From Nocardia farcinica (GTDB taxonomy: Bacteria > Actinomycetota > Actinomycetes > Mycobacteriales > Mycobacteriaceae), in NCBI RefSeq assembly GCF_001182745.1, contig NZ_LN868939.1, positions 1,798,001 to 1,862,000 of the forward strand: a stretch of 64,000 nucleotides of DNA, written 5' to 3'. The first letter of the stretch is position 1; the number at the start of each line of letters is the position of its first letter. The position numbers were made by a program, and so were the translations under genes. The notes under the pieces were generated by a model, which did no database searches, was not told the DNA's origin, and was given only the letters and a program-made list of their open reading frames with translations. Below are positions 11,497 through 20,377 of this stretch, in pieces.

Positions 11497-12936
11497 ATGG
11501 CGTTCGGTGCACCCCTGCTGCTCAGTTCCCTGAATCCCGCCGCGGTCGCCGCGGGCGCCGACATCCCCGACGCCGTCACCATCGACGGCGTGACCCTCTC
11601 GCGCAGCGATCTGCTCGGCGCGGCCACCTCGGTGGCCGAACGAGTGGCGCGTGCGGAGCGGGTGGCGGTGCTGGCCCGCCCGACGGTGCGCACCGTGCTC
11701 GCGGTGGTCGGCAGCCTGCTCGCCGGTGTCACGGTGGTGCCGGTGCCGCCCGATTCCGGCGCGGCCGAACTCGCCCACATCCTGGCCGATTCCGGCGCAC
11801 AGGCGTGGCTCGGCGACGCACCGGACCACACCGATCTGCCGGTGATCCCGGTCCGGGTGCACGCCCGCTCCTGGCACACCTATCCCGAACCCGACCCCGC
11901 CGCACCGGCTTTCGTGCTCTACACCTCCGGCACCACCGGGCCGCCCAAGGGCGTGGTGCTCAGCCGTCGCGCCATCGCCGCAGGCCTGGACGCGCTGGCC
12001 GAGGCGTGGGAGTGGACCGCGAACGACACTCTCGTGCACGGGCTTCCGCTGTTCCACGTGCACGGGCTGGTGCTCGGGGTGCTCGGCCCCCTGCGGGTGG
12101 GCAGCCCGCTGGTGCACACGGGCAAGCCGACCCCGCGGGCCTACGCCGAGGCGAAGGGCACGCTGTACTTCGGGGTGCCGACGGTGTGGTCGCGCATCGT
12201 GGAGGATCCGGAATCGGCCCGCGCGCTGCGGGATGCGCGCCTGCTGGTCTCGGGGTCGGCGCCGCTGCCGGTGCCGGTGTTCGAGCGGCTGCGCGAACTC
12301 ACCGGCCACGCGCCGGTCGAGCGCTACGGCATGAGCGAGACCATGATCACCCTGTCCACCCGGGCCGACGGTGAACGCAGGCCCGGCTGGGTGGGCGTGC
12401 CGGTGCGCGGCGTGCAGACCCGCTTGCGGGACGAGTCCGGCGTGCCGGTGCCGCACGACGGCGAGAGCATCGGCGGCCTGCAGGTGCGCGGCCCGATGCT
12501 TTTCGACGGCTACCTGGGCCGCCCCGACGCCACCGCCGCGAGCTGGACCGAGGACGGGTGGTTCAGCACCGGCGACGTCGCCGCCATCGACCCGGACGGA
12601 TTCCACCGCATCGTCGGCCGCGAGTCCGTCGACCTCATCAAGTCCGGCGGCTACCGCATCGGCGCGGGCGAGGTGGAGACCGCCCTGCTCGGCCACCCCG
12701 CGGTGGCGGAGGCGGCCGTGGTCGGCCTCGCCGACGACGACCTGGGCCAGCGGGTGGTCGCCTTCGTCGTCGCGCGGGCCGGGCACGACCAGGACGACCT
12801 GCCGACGGCGCTGATCGGCCATGTGGCCGACCAGCTCTCGGTGCACAAACGCCCCCGCGAGGTGCGGGTGGTCGACTCGCTGCCGCGCAACGCGATGGGC
12901 AAGGTCCAGAAGAAGGCCCTGGCCGCCGGTGGCTGA
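11497..12936 (+). CDS. fadD36: Acyl-CoA synthetase, FadD36-type
   Basis: A 479-residue ANL-superfamily ligase forming acyl-adenylate and then acyl-CoA. The phosphate-binding loop is LYTSGTTGPPKG, the A5 motif is ERYGMSETM, the A7/A8 region reads GWFSTGDVAAIDPDGFHRIVGRESVDLIKSGGYRIG, and the A10 lysine lies in RNAMGKVQKK. Sequence and length agree closely with Rv1193 (FadD36), whose clade is related to malonyl-/short-acyl-CoA synthetases. Substrate length cannot be read from sequence. The tail is convergent with dapD. Confidence 0.88.
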   Translation: MAFGAPLLLSSLNPAAVAAGADIPDAVTIDGVTLSRSDLLGAATSVAERVARAERVAVLARPTVRTVLAVVGSLLAGVTVVPVPPDSGAAELAHILADSGAQAWLGDAPDHTDLPVIPVRVHARSWHTYPEPDPAAPAFVLYTSGTTGPPKGVVLSRRAIAAGLDALAEAWEWTANDTLVHGLPLFHVHGLVLGVLGPLRVGSPLVHTGKPTPRAYAEAKGTLYFGVPTVWSRIVEDPESARALRDARLLVSGSAPLPVPVFERLRELTGHAPVERYGMSETMITLSTRADGERRPGWVGVPVRGVQTRLRDESGVPVPHDGESIGGLQVRGPMLFDGYLGRPDATAASWTEDGWFSTGDVAAIDPDGFHRIVGRESVDLIKSGGYRIGAGEVETALLGHPAVAEAAVVGLADDDLGQRVVAFVVARAGHDQDDLPTALIGHVADQLSVHKRPREVRVVDSLPRNAMGKVQKKALAAGG

Positions 12937-12954
12937 GCACCGGCGGGCGCGGAC

Positions 12955-13902
12955 TCAGTTGTGGGCGTGCAGGTCCTCGTTGAGTTCGATGCCGGTGCCC
13001 TTGCGGTGCACCACCTCGACCGCGCCCGTGGTGGAGTTGCGGCGGAACAGCAGGTTGTCGCGGCCGCTGAGGTCGGCGGCCTTGACGACCTGCCCGTCGG
13101 CGGTGGTCACCTTGGTGCCCGCGGTCAGGTAGAGGCCCGCCTCGACGACGCAGTCGTTGCCCAGCGGGATGCCGAGGCCGGAGTTGGCGCCGAGCAGGGA
13201 CCGCTCGCCGATCGAGATGACGGTGGTGCCGCCGCCGGAGAGCGTGCCCATGGTGGAGGCGCCGCCGCCGATGTCGGAACCGTCGCCCACCACGACACCG
13301 GCCGAGATGCGGCCCTCGACCATCGAGGCGCCCAGCGTGCCCGCGTTGAAGTTGACGAAGCCCTCGTGCATGACCGTGGTGCCCGCGGCGAGGTGGGCGC
13401 CGAGCCGGACCCGGTCGGCGTCGCCGATGCGCACGCCCGCGGGCACGACGTAGTCGACCATGCGGGGGAACTTGTCCACGCTGTAGACGGTCACCGGGCC
13501 GCGGGCGCGCAGCTTCAGGCGGGTCTGTTCGAAGCCGTCCACGGCGGCCGGGCCGTGGTTGGTCCACACCACGTTGGCGAGCAGGCCGAACTGGCCCTCC
13601 AGGCTCACCTCGTGCGGCTTGACCAGGCGGTGCGAGAGCAGGTGCAGGCGCAGGTAGACGTCGTGCGCGTCGACCGGCGCGGCGCTCAGGTCGGCGATGG
13701 TGGTGCGCACCGCGACGACCTCGACGCCGCGGGCCTCGTCCACACCGAGCAGCGCGGCGTAGCCCTCGGGCGCCTCGGTGAGGCGCTCGGTGCCGGTCTC
13801 GGTGAACGTGCCGAGTTCCGGGCTCGGGTACCAGGTGTCCAGGACGGTGCCGTCCGTGGTCACGTTGGCGATGCCGACTGCTGTTGCTCCCTGAGTGCTC
13901 AC
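12955..13902 (-). CDS. dapD: Tetrahydrodipicolinate N-succinyltransferase
   Basis: A 315-residue enzyme that transfers succinyl from succinyl-CoA to L-2,3,4,5-tetrahydrodipicolinate in meso-DAP/lysine synthesis. The C-terminal half is a left-handed beta-helix of hexapeptide repeats ([38 protein letters not shown]). The N-terminal [13 protein letters not shown] and [14 protein letters not shown] are hallmarks of the actinobacterial DapD group (Rv1201c). The GTG start at 13902 lies 8 nt from a TAACCT hexamer. It is divergent from dapE, giving a compact meso-DAP control region. Confidence 0.96.
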   Translation of the reverse strand: MSTQGATAVGIANVTTDGTVLDTWYPSPELGTFTETGTERLTEAPEGYAALLGVDEARGVEVVAVRTTIADLSAAPVDAHDVYLRLHLLSHRLVKPHEVSLEGQFGLLANVVWTNHGPAAVDGFEQTRLKLRARGPVTVYSVDKFPRMVDYVVPAGVRIGDADRVRLGAHLAAGTTVMHEGFVNFNAGTLGASMVEGRISAGVVVGDGSDIGGGASTMGTLSGGGTTVISIGERSLLGANSGLGIPLGNDCVVEAGLYLTAGTKVTTADGQVVKAADLSGRDNLLFRRNSTTGAVEVVHRKGTGIELNEDLHAHN

Positions 13903-13910
13903 GTCGTCAG

Positions 13911-13962
13911 AGGTTACCCACCCGCCCGGCGCCCGTGGTGGGCTACCTCGCGGTCGTAGGCT
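13911..13962. promoter_or_regulatory. Divergent dapD/dapE promoter region
   Basis: For dapE, TAGGCT (13957-13962) is followed by 6 nt and the GTG at 13969. For dapD on the opposite strand, TAACCT (complement of 13911-13916) is followed by 8 nt and the GTG at 13902. Both look leaderless or nearly so. Confidence 0.55.
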
Positions 13963-13968
13963 GGCCCG

Positions 13969-15069
13969 GTGACCATCGACCTGTCCGCCGATCCCATCGC
14001 CCTCACCGCCGCCCTCGTCGACATCCCCAGCGTCTCACTGGACGAGCGCGCCATCGCGGATGTCGTGGAACGGGCACTGCGGGAGCAGACCACCGGGTTC
14101 GAGGTGCTGCGGCACGGCAACGTCGTGCTCGCCCGCACCCAGCGCGGCCTGCCGACCCGGGTGATCCTGGCCGGGCACCTGGACACCGTGCCGATCGCCG
14201 ACAACGTGCCGAGCCGCTTCGGCACCGGCCCCGACGGCGAGCAGCTGCTGCACGGCTGCGGCACCGTCGACATGAAGTCCGGCGACGCGGTGTTCCTGCA
14301 CCTGGCCGCGACGGTGACCGACCCCGTGCACGACCTCACCTTGATCTTCTACGACGGCGAGGAGATCGCCGCCGAGTACAACGGCCTCGGCCACATCGAA
14401 CGCGACCTGCCCGAATGGCTCGACGGCGACCTGGCCGTGCTCGGCGAACCCTCCGGCGGCTGGATCGAGGCGGGCTGCCAGGGCACGCTGCGGGTGCGGC
14501 TGCGCACCGCGGGCGTGCGGGCGCATTCGGCACGGGCCTGGATGGGGGACAACGCGATCCACCGGCTGGCGCCGGTGCTGGCGCGGCTGGCCGACTACCG
14601 GGCCAGGCAGGTCGACATCGACGGCTGCGTGTACCGCGAAGGACTGTCCGCGGTGGCGGTGCGCGGCGGGGTGGCCGGCAACGTGATCCCCGATGTCGCC
14701 GAGGTGGACGTCAACTTCCGCTTCGCCCCCGACCGTGACCTGGACCAGGCGATCGCCCACGTGCGCGAGGTGTTCGCCGGGCTGGAGGTGGAGTTCGAGG
14801 TGACCGACGCCGCACCGGGCGCGCTGCCCGGCCTCACCGCGCCCGCGGCGAAGGCGCTCATCGAGTCGGTGAACGCGCACGGCGGCGGCGGGGTGCGGGC
14901 CAAGTACGGCTGGACCGACGTGTCGCGTTTCGCCGCCCGCGGCATCCCCGCGGTGAACTTCGGTCCCGGCGACCCGAACCTGGCGCACAAGCGCGACGAG
15001 CATGTGCCGACCGCGCAGATCACCGCGGTCACCGCGATGCTGCGCGCCTACCTCACCGGCGCGGTCTGA
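13969..15069 (+). CDS. dapE: Succinyl-diaminopimelate desuccinylase
   Basis: A 366-residue M20 metallopeptidase that hydrolyses N-succinyl-LL-DAP to LL-DAP and succinate. Metal and catalytic motifs are [12 protein letters not shown] (HLD metal ligands), [11 protein letters not shown] (second metal Asp), [15 protein letters not shown] (EE pair with catalytic glutamate) and [22 protein letters not shown] near the C-terminus. A dimerisation domain lies between roughly residues 180 and 290. It matches Rv1202 in place and length. Together with dapC (4.5 kb) and dapD it supplies consecutive steps of the succinylase pathway. Confidence 0.95.
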   Translation: MTIDLSADPIALTAALVDIPSVSLDERAIADVVERALREQTTGFEVLRHGNVVLARTQRGLPTRVILAGHLDTVPIADNVPSRFGTGPDGEQLLHGCGTVDMKSGDAVFLHLAATVTDPVHDLTLIFYDGEEIAAEYNGLGHIERDLPEWLDGDLAVLGEPSGGWIEAGCQGTLRVRLRTAGVRAHSARAWMGDNAIHRLAPVLARLADYRARQVDIDGCVYREGLSAVAVRGGVAGNVIPDVAEVDVNFRFAPDRDLDQAIAHVREVFAGLEVEFEVTDAAPGALPGLTAPAAKALIESVNAHGGGGVRAKYGWTDVSRFAARGIPAVNFGPGDPNLAHKRDEHVPTAQITAVTAMLRAYLTGAV

Positions 15070-15130
15070 GCGTCACCGAGCATCCGTTCGGCGTTCACCG
15101 CCGCGGCCGAGTGCGGTGGCACCGGACCGG

Positions 15131-15136
15131 TAGCGT
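15131..15136 (+). promoter_or_regulatory. -10 hexamer of a likely leaderless LOG-family transcript
   Basis: TAGCGT, spacer GAAAGC, then the ATG at 15143. Confidence 0.55.
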
Positions 15137-15142
15137 GAAAGC

Positions 15143-15976
15143 ATGTCGATCGATGTCCCCGAGAACGAGGTAGGCGCCGAACCGCGCAACCGGGCAGCCG
15201 CCAAACCGAAGCCGACCGCCAAGTTCCGTGGCCCGATCATGTTCCGCCGGGACCGCAAGCCCGGCGTGCGCACCGCCGACCGCAACCTGCTCGACACCAG
15301 GGCCGACGGCGACTGGGTGCACACCGACCCCTGGCGGGTGCTGCGCATCCAGGCCGAGTTCGTGGAGGGCTTCGGCGCGCTGGCCGAACTGCCGCACGCG
15401 GTGACCGTCTTCGGGTCGGCGCGCACCCCGGTCGACCACCCCGAGTACGAGGCCGGTTACGCCATCGGCGCGGCGCTGGCGCGGGCCGGCTTCGCGGTGA
15501 TCACCGGCGGCGGCCCGGGTGCGATGGAGGCCGCCAACCGCGGCGCCAGCGAGGCGGGCGGCTACTCGATCGGCCTCGGCATCGAACTGCCCTTCGAGCA
15601 GAGCCTCAACGACTGGGTGGACCTGGGCATCAACTTCCGCTACTTCTTCGTCCGCAAGACGATGTTCGTGAAGTACTCCGAGGCGTTCGTCTGCCTGCCG
15701 GGCGGCTTCGGCACACTCGACGAACTGTTCGAGGCGCTCACCCTGGTGCAGACCGGCAAGATCACCCGGTTCCCGATCATCCTGTTCGGCAGCTCCTACT
15801 GGGCGGGCCTGGTGGACTGGATGCGCGGCTCCCTGGAGGGTTTCGGCAAGATCTCGCCCGGCGACATCGATCTGCTGCACGTGACCGACCACGTCGACGA
15901 GGTGGTCGACATCATCGCGCGCGCCGCCGAGCAGCGCGCCGAGCTGGACACCTACGGAACGGAGGATCAGTGGTGA
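15143..15976 (+). CDS. TIGR00730/LOG-family Rossmann-fold protein, long form
   Basis: A 277-residue member of the lysine-decarboxylase-like/LOG family of nucleoside-monophosphate phosphoribohydrolases. The diagnostic PGGFGTLDELFE is present, as is the GGGPGAMEAANRGA nucleotide-binding segment. About 80 N-terminal residues precede the core, longer than in the classical cytokinin-activating enzyme. The stop overlaps the start of the next, shorter LOG-family gene, so the two are cotranscribed. Phosphoribohydrolase activity on cytokinin-like or other nucleotides is a family inference; the two proteins probably differ in substrate. Confidence 0.85.
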   Translation: MSIDVPENEVGAEPRNRAAAKPKPTAKFRGPIMFRRDRKPGVRTADRNLLDTRADGDWVHTDPWRVLRIQAEFVEGFGALAELPHAVTVFGSARTPVDHPEYEAGYAIGAALARAGFAVITGGGPGAMEAANRGASEAGGYSIGLGIELPFEQSLNDWVDLGINFRYFFVRKTMFVKYSEAFVCLPGGFGTLDELFEALTLVQTGKITRFPIILFGSSYWAGLVDWMRGSLEGFGKISPGDIDLLHVTDHVDEVVDIIARAAEQRAELDTYGTEDQW

Positions 15977-16545
15977 CTCGCGCACCGTTCGCGGTCTGCG
16001 TCTACTGCTCGGCCAGCACCACCGACACCGAACAGCTCGCGCTGGCGACCCGCGTCGGCGCCGAGATCGCCCGTCGCGGCTGGCAACTCGTCTCCGGCGG
16101 CGGCAACGTCTCGATGATGGGCGCGGTCGCCACCGCGGCCCGCGCGGGCGGCGCCAACACCGTCGGCGTGATCCCGAAACACCTGGTGCACAAGGAAGTC
16201 GCCGACGTCGACGCCGACGAGCTGATCGTCACCGACACCATGCGCCAGCGCAAACAGATCATGGAGGACCGCGCCGACGCCTTCCTCACCCTGCCGGGCG
16301 GGATCGGCACCCTCGAGGAGTTCTTCGAGACCTGGACCGGTGGCTACCTCGGCCAGCACGACAAGCCGGTCGTCGTGCTCAACCACGACGGCTTCTACAC
16401 CGGCCTGTTCCGCTGGCTCGACGAACTCGCCGAGCGCATGCTGGTCGCCCCGGCGGCGCGCAAGCGGATCACCGTCGCCGACGACCTCGACAGCGCCTTC
16501 GCCGCACTGTGCCGGGCCGAACGGGGGAGTGCCGCGGCGTCCTGA
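15970..16545 (+). CDS. log: LOG-family protein, cytokinin riboside 5'-monophosphate phosphoribohydrolase-like
   Basis: A 191-residue classical-length LOG protein. SGGGNVSMMGAVATAA is the phosphate-binding loop, and MRQRKQIMEDRADAFLTLPGGIGTLEEFFE combines the arginine/lysine catalytic region with the PGGxGTxxE signature. It corresponds to Rv1205, which in M. tuberculosis releases cytokinin bases. Tandem GTG codons at 15970 and 15973 overlap the preceding stop, so translation is coupled to the long-form paralogue. Confidence 0.88.
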   Translation: MVTRAPFAVCVYCSASTTDTEQLALATRVGAEIARRGWQLVSGGGNVSMMGAVATAARAGGANTVGVIPKHLVHKEVADVDADELIVTDTMRQRKQIMEDRADAFLTLPGGIGTLEEFFETWTGGYLGQHDKPVVVLNHDGFYTGLFRWLDELAERMLVAPAARKRITVADDLDSAFAALCRAERGSAAAS

Positions 16546-16596
16546 GGGAATCCGGATGAGCAGCAGACAACGGCACACCCCGAGGAGACCACAGAC

Positions 16597-18366
16597 GTGA
16601 CCACCCAGACCCGCACCACGGTCGGCCTGCTCGATCTCGCCCGTGCCCTGCCCGGCATGGCCCTCGACGCCCCGGTCATGGCGCGCAACGCCCTCGGCAT
16701 GCTCACCGGGCCCGGCGCCAAGGCATCGGTCGGGCTGTTCTTCCAGCGCACCGCGCACCGGCACCCGCACCGCGTCTTCCTGCGCTTCGAGGGCGCCGCC
16801 TACACCTACCGGGAGGCCAATGCCGAGGTGAACCGGTACGCGGCGGTGCTGTCCGGGCGCGGCGTCGGCCGCGGCGACGTGGTCGGGGTACTGATGACCA
16901 ACCGGCCCGAGACGCTGTTCGTGGTGCTGGCGACGGTGAAGCTCGGCGCCACCGTCGGCCTGCTCAACCACAACCAGCGCGAGAAGGTGCTCGCGCACAG
17001 CTTCGGCCTGCTCGACAGTGTGCTGAACGTGGTCGGCGCCGAATGCCGGGAGGCGCTCGAGTCGCTACCCGAGCCGCTGGCGAACGTCCTGGCCGCCGAG
17101 GAACTGCACGAGGCCGCCCGCGGCGCCGAGGCGAGCGATCCGGCGGTCTGCGCCGAGATCACCGCGCGCGAACGAGCTTTCCTCATCTTCACCTCGGGCA
17201 CCACCGGCCTGCCCAAGGCCAGCGTGATGACCCATCACCGCTGGGCCAAGAGCATGCACGGCCTCGGCGGTCTCGGAATCCGCTTGCGCGGCGACGACGT
17301 CATGTACTGCTGCCTGCCGCTGTACCACAACAACGCCCTCACCGTCGCCCTCTCCGCGGTGCTCGCCGCCGGCGCGACCTACGCACTGGGCAGGCGGTTC
17401 TCGGCGTCCGCGTTCTGGGACGAGGTGATCCGCGAACGCGCCACGGCGTTCATCTACATCGGGGAACTGTGCCGGTACCTGCTGAACCAGCCGCCGCGGC
17501 CGACCGACCGGCAGCACCGGGTGCGGCTGGCCGTCGGCAACGGGCTGCGCCCGCAGCTGTGGGACGAGTTCACCACCCGCTTCGGCATCGACCGGGTGGT
17601 CGAGTTCTACAGCGCCAGTGAGGCGCCCATCGCCTTCGTCAACGCGTTCGGGGTGAGCCACACCGCCGGGTTCGGGCCGCTGCCCTACGCGATCGTGGAG
17701 TACGACGAGGAGACCGGCGCCCCGCGCCGCGGTCCCGACGGCAGGCTGCGCCGGGTGCGCTCCGGCGGCGTCGGCCTGCTGCTGGCCAAGGTCACCGGCA
17801 GGCAGCCCTTCGACGGCTACACCGACCGCGAGGCCACCGAGGCCAAACTGGTCCGGGATGCCTTCCGCCCCGGCGACGTGTGGTTCGACACCGGTGACCT
17901 GGTGCGCGATCAGGGCTGGTGGCACATCGCCTTCGTCGACCGGCTCGGCGACACCTTCCGCTGGAAGGGCGAGAACGTCGCCACCACCGAGGTGGAGAAC
18001 GCACTGGCCCACCACGATTCGATCGCCGAGGCCGTGGTGTTCGGTGTCGACGTGCCCGGCACCGACGGCAAGGCCGGCATGGCGGCGGTGACCCTGCACC
18101 CGGATGCCGAGTTCGACGGCCGCGGGCTCGCCCGGGTCGCCTACGAGCAGTTGCCCTCCTACGCGGTGCCGCTGTTCCTGCGGGTCGTGCCCGAGCTGGA
18201 GCAGACCTCGACCTTCAAGAGCCGCAAGGTGGAACTGCGCAAGCAGGGCTACCAGCCGGACGAGCACAGCCAGCTGTACGTGCTGGCCGGACGGACCGAC
18301 GGCTACGTGCCCGCCTACGACGACTACCCCGCCGAGGTGGCGGCCGGGCGCGCGCCGAAGAACTGA
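16597..18366 (+). CDS. fadD6: Long-chain/very-long-chain acyl-CoA synthetase, FadD6-type
   Basis: A 589-residue AMP-binding enzyme of the FATP/FadD6 clade. LIFTSGTTGLPKASVMTHHR is the P-loop region, EFYSASEAPIAFVN replaces the usual YGxTE motif as in FATP-type proteins, and the C-terminal VWFDTGDLVRDQGWWHIAFVDRLGDTFRWKGENVATTEVE is the hinge and A8 motif. It activates, and possibly helps to take up, long-chain fatty acids. GTG 16597 follows GAGGAGACC. The position between log and folP2 matches Rv1206. Confidence 0.93.
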   Translation: MTTQTRTTVGLLDLARALPGMALDAPVMARNALGMLTGPGAKASVGLFFQRTAHRHPHRVFLRFEGAAYTYREANAEVNRYAAVLSGRGVGRGDVVGVLMTNRPETLFVVLATVKLGATVGLLNHNQREKVLAHSFGLLDSVLNVVGAECREALESLPEPLANVLAAEELHEAARGAEASDPAVCAEITARERAFLIFTSGTTGLPKASVMTHHRWAKSMHGLGGLGIRLRGDDVMYCCLPLYHNNALTVALSAVLAAGATYALGRRFSASAFWDEVIRERATAFIYIGELCRYLLNQPPRPTDRQHRVRLAVGNGLRPQLWDEFTTRFGIDRVVEFYSASEAPIAFVNAFGVSHTAGFGPLPYAIVEYDEETGAPRRGPDGRLRRVRSGGVGLLLAKVTGRQPFDGYTDREATEAKLVRDAFRPGDVWFDTGDLVRDQGWWHIAFVDRLGDTFRWKGENVATTEVENALAHHDSIAEAVVFGVDVPGTDGKAGMAAVTLHPDAEFDGRGLARVAYEQLPSYAVPLFLRVVPELEQTSTFKSRKVELRKQGYQPDEHSQLYVLAGRTDGYVPAYDDYPAEVAAGRAPKN

Positions 18367-18379
18367 TCGGGGCCCTCGG

Positions 18380-18385
18380 TACAGT
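18380..18385 (+). promoter_or_regulatory. -10 hexamer of a likely leaderless folP2 transcript
   Basis: TACAGT, 7-nt spacer, then the ATG at 18393, only 26 nt after the fadD6 stop. Confidence 0.55.
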
Positions 18386-18392
18386 CGTGGTC

Positions 18393-19277
18393 ATGTTCAG
18401 CCCGCCCGCAGCGCCGCTGCCCACCCTGTGCGGCAAGCCGGTCGCGACGGACCGGGCGCTGGTGATGGCCATCGTCAACCGCACCCCGGACTCGTTCTAC
18501 GACCGCGGCGCCACCTTCACCGACGAGGCCGCGATGGCCGCCGTCGACCGCGCGGTCGCCGAGGGCGCCGACCTGGTGGACATCGGCGGGGTGAAGGCGG
18601 GCCCGGGCAACGAGGTCGACGCTGCCGAGGAGACGCGGCGGGTGGTGCCGTTCGTGGCCGCCATCCGCGCCGCCTATCCCGACCTGCTGATCAGCGTCGA
18701 CACCTGGCGTTCGGAGGTCGCGCGGGCCGCCGTGGCCGAGGGCGCCGACCTGATCAACGACACCTGGGCCGGCGCCGACCCGGAACTGGTGCGGGTGGCC
18801 GCCGAACACGGTGCGGGCATCGTGTGCAGCCACACCGGCGGCGCCGTTCCGCGCACCCGCCCGCACCGCGTCCGCTACGCCGACGTGGTGGCCGAGGTCA
18901 CCGAGACCGTCGTGGCCGCCGCCGAGCGGGCGGCCGCGGCGGGCGTGCGCACGGACTCGATCCTCATCGATCCGACCCACGATTTCGGCAAGAACACCTA
19001 TCACGGGCTCGAACTGTTGCGGGGATTGGACGTTCTTGTAAACAGCGGGTGGCCGGTCCTGATGGCGCTGAGCAACAAGGACTTCATCGGGGAGACTCTA
19101 GGTGTCGGTCTTTCCGAACGACTGGAGGGCACATTGGCAGCAACGGCGTGGTCCGCCGCCGCGGGCGCCCGGGTCTTCCGCGTTCACGAGGTCGCGCACA
19201 CGCGGCGGGTGGTGGACATGATCGCCGCGATCCAGGGCATCCGGCCCCCCGCACGAACCCTGCGAGGTCTGGTATGA
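18393..19277 (+). CDS. folP2: Dihydropteroate synthase homologue FolP2
   Basis: A 294-residue TIM-barrel protein. AIVNRTPDSFYDRG and VDIGGVKAGPG are the two dihydropteroate synthase signatures, and DPTHDFGKNTYHGLELLR follows. The sequence fits the actinobacterial FolP2 branch (Rv1207), next to gpgS. In mycobacteria the FolP1 copy is the main sulfonamide target, and FolP2 is reported to lack clear synthase activity, so true pteroate synthesis is uncertain. The stop overlaps the gpgS ATG (ATGA), so the two are coupled. Confidence 0.88.
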   Translation: MFSPPAAPLPTLCGKPVATDRALVMAIVNRTPDSFYDRGATFTDEAAMAAVDRAVAEGADLVDIGGVKAGPGNEVDAAEETRRVVPFVAAIRAAYPDLLISVDTWRSEVARAAVAEGADLINDTWAGADPELVRVAAEHGAGIVCSHTGGAVPRTRPHRVRYADVVAEVTETVVAAAERAAAAGVRTDSILIDPTHDFGKNTYHGLELLRGLDVLVNSGWPVLMALSNKDFIGETLGVGLSERLEGTLAATAWSAAAGARVFRVHEVAHTRRVVDMIAAIQGIRPPARTLRGLV

Positions 19278-20212
19278 AAATCCAACACCGCGAGTCCGCC
19301 TGGGCGAGCACGAATACCTGGGACAACCCCGAATGGGCGGTCGAGGAGCTGATCGCCGCCAAGAACGGGCGCACCGTGTCGGTGGTGCTGCCCGCCCTGA
19401 ACGAGGAGCGCACCGTCGCCGACGTCGTCGCCAGCATCCGCCCGCTGGTGGGCACACTGGTCGACGAACTGGTGGTGCTCGACTCCGGTTCCACCGACGC
19501 CACCGCCGAACGGGCGCGCGCGGCCGGCGCCGAGGTCGTCACCCGGGAACAGGCGGTCCCCGAACTCGACCCGGTGCCGGGCAAGGGCGAGGTGCTGTGG
19601 CGTTCGCTGGCCGTCACCAGCGGCGACCTGATCGCCTTCGTCGACTCCGATCTCATCGACCCCGACCCGGCCTTCGTGCCCAAGCTGCTCGGCCCGCTGC
19701 TGCTGGTCGAGGACATGCACCTGGTCAAGGCCTACTACCGGCGCCCGCTGCGGCAGGGCTCGGCGGTGGAGGCGCACGGCGGCGGCCGGGTCACCGAACT
19801 GGTCGCGCGGCCGCTGCTGGCGGCCCTGCGGCCGGAACTGTGCGCGGTGCTGCAACCGCTCGGCGGCGAATACGCGGGCACCAGGAAACTGCTCACCTCC
19901 GTGCCGTTCGCTCCCGGCTACGGCGTGGAGATCGGGCTGCTGCTCGACACCTACGACCGGCTCGGCCTGTCGGCCATCGGCCAGGTCAACCTGGGTGTGC
20001 GCACGCACCGCAACCGGCCGCTGTCCGACCTCGGGGTGATGAGCAGGCAGATCCTGGGCACCGTGCTCGGCCGCAGCGGCGTCGTCGACTCCGGCGCGGC
20101 GCTCACCCAGTTCCCCCTGGTGGACGACACCTTCACCGCCCGCAGCACCGAGGTCTCCCTGACCGACCGCCCCCCGATGAACACCCTCCGCCCCACCCGC
20201 GCCGCCGCCTGA
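19274..20212 (+). CDS. gpgS: Glucosyl-3-phosphoglycerate synthase
   Basis: A 312-residue GT81/GT-A glycosyltransferase that transfers glucose from UDP-glucose to 3-phosphoglycerate, the first step of methylglucose lipopolysaccharide synthesis in mycolata. VSVVLPALNEERTVADVV is the nucleotide-binding start, VVLDSGSTDAT follows, and AFVDSDLIDPDP carries the metal-binding DSD. GYGVEIGLLLDTYDRLG and NLGVRTHRN are typical of GpgS. ATG 19274 overlaps the folP2 stop. The TGA stop lies inside the first copy of a 77-bp tandem repeat. Confidence 0.95.
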   Translation: MKIQHRESAWASTNTWDNPEWAVEELIAAKNGRTVSVVLPALNEERTVADVVASIRPLVGTLVDELVVLDSGSTDATAERARAAGAEVVTREQAVPELDPVPGKGEVLWRSLAVTSGDLIAFVDSDLIDPDPAFVPKLLGPLLLVEDMHLVKAYYRRPLRQGSAVEAHGGGRVTELVARPLLAALRPELCAVLQPLGGEYAGTRKLLTSVPFAPGYGVEIGLLLDTYDRLGLSAIGQVNLGVRTHRNRPLSDLGVMSRQILGTVLGRSGVVDSGAALTQFPLVDDTFTARSTEVSLTDRPPMNTLRPTRAAA

Positions 20213-20377
20213 GCGGGTCAGCGCCCGGAGCGGGAGCGCAGCGTGGCCGCGTAGGGCGTCCCGCTCGGACGTAATCGGGTACAGCCTGAGCGGGTCAGCG
20301 CCCGGAGCGGGAGCGCAGCGTGGCCGCGTAGGGCGTCCCGCTCGGGCGGAATTGGACTCAGCCTGAGCGGGTCAGCG
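20207..20377. repeat. 77-bp tandem repeat with internal hairpin (2 full copies and a 17-bp partial)
   Basis: Units start at 20207, 20284 and 20361. The first roughly 61 bases of copies 1 and 2 look identical; the last 16 differ at about six positions. Each unit holds GAGCGGGA (20228-20235; 20305-20312) and TCCCGCTC (20259-20266; 20336-20343), an 8-bp stem. The gpgS stop codon lies in copy 1 and the convergent xdhC stop lies in the partial third copy. It probably acts as a bidirectional terminator-like region duplicated by slippage. Confidence 0.85.
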
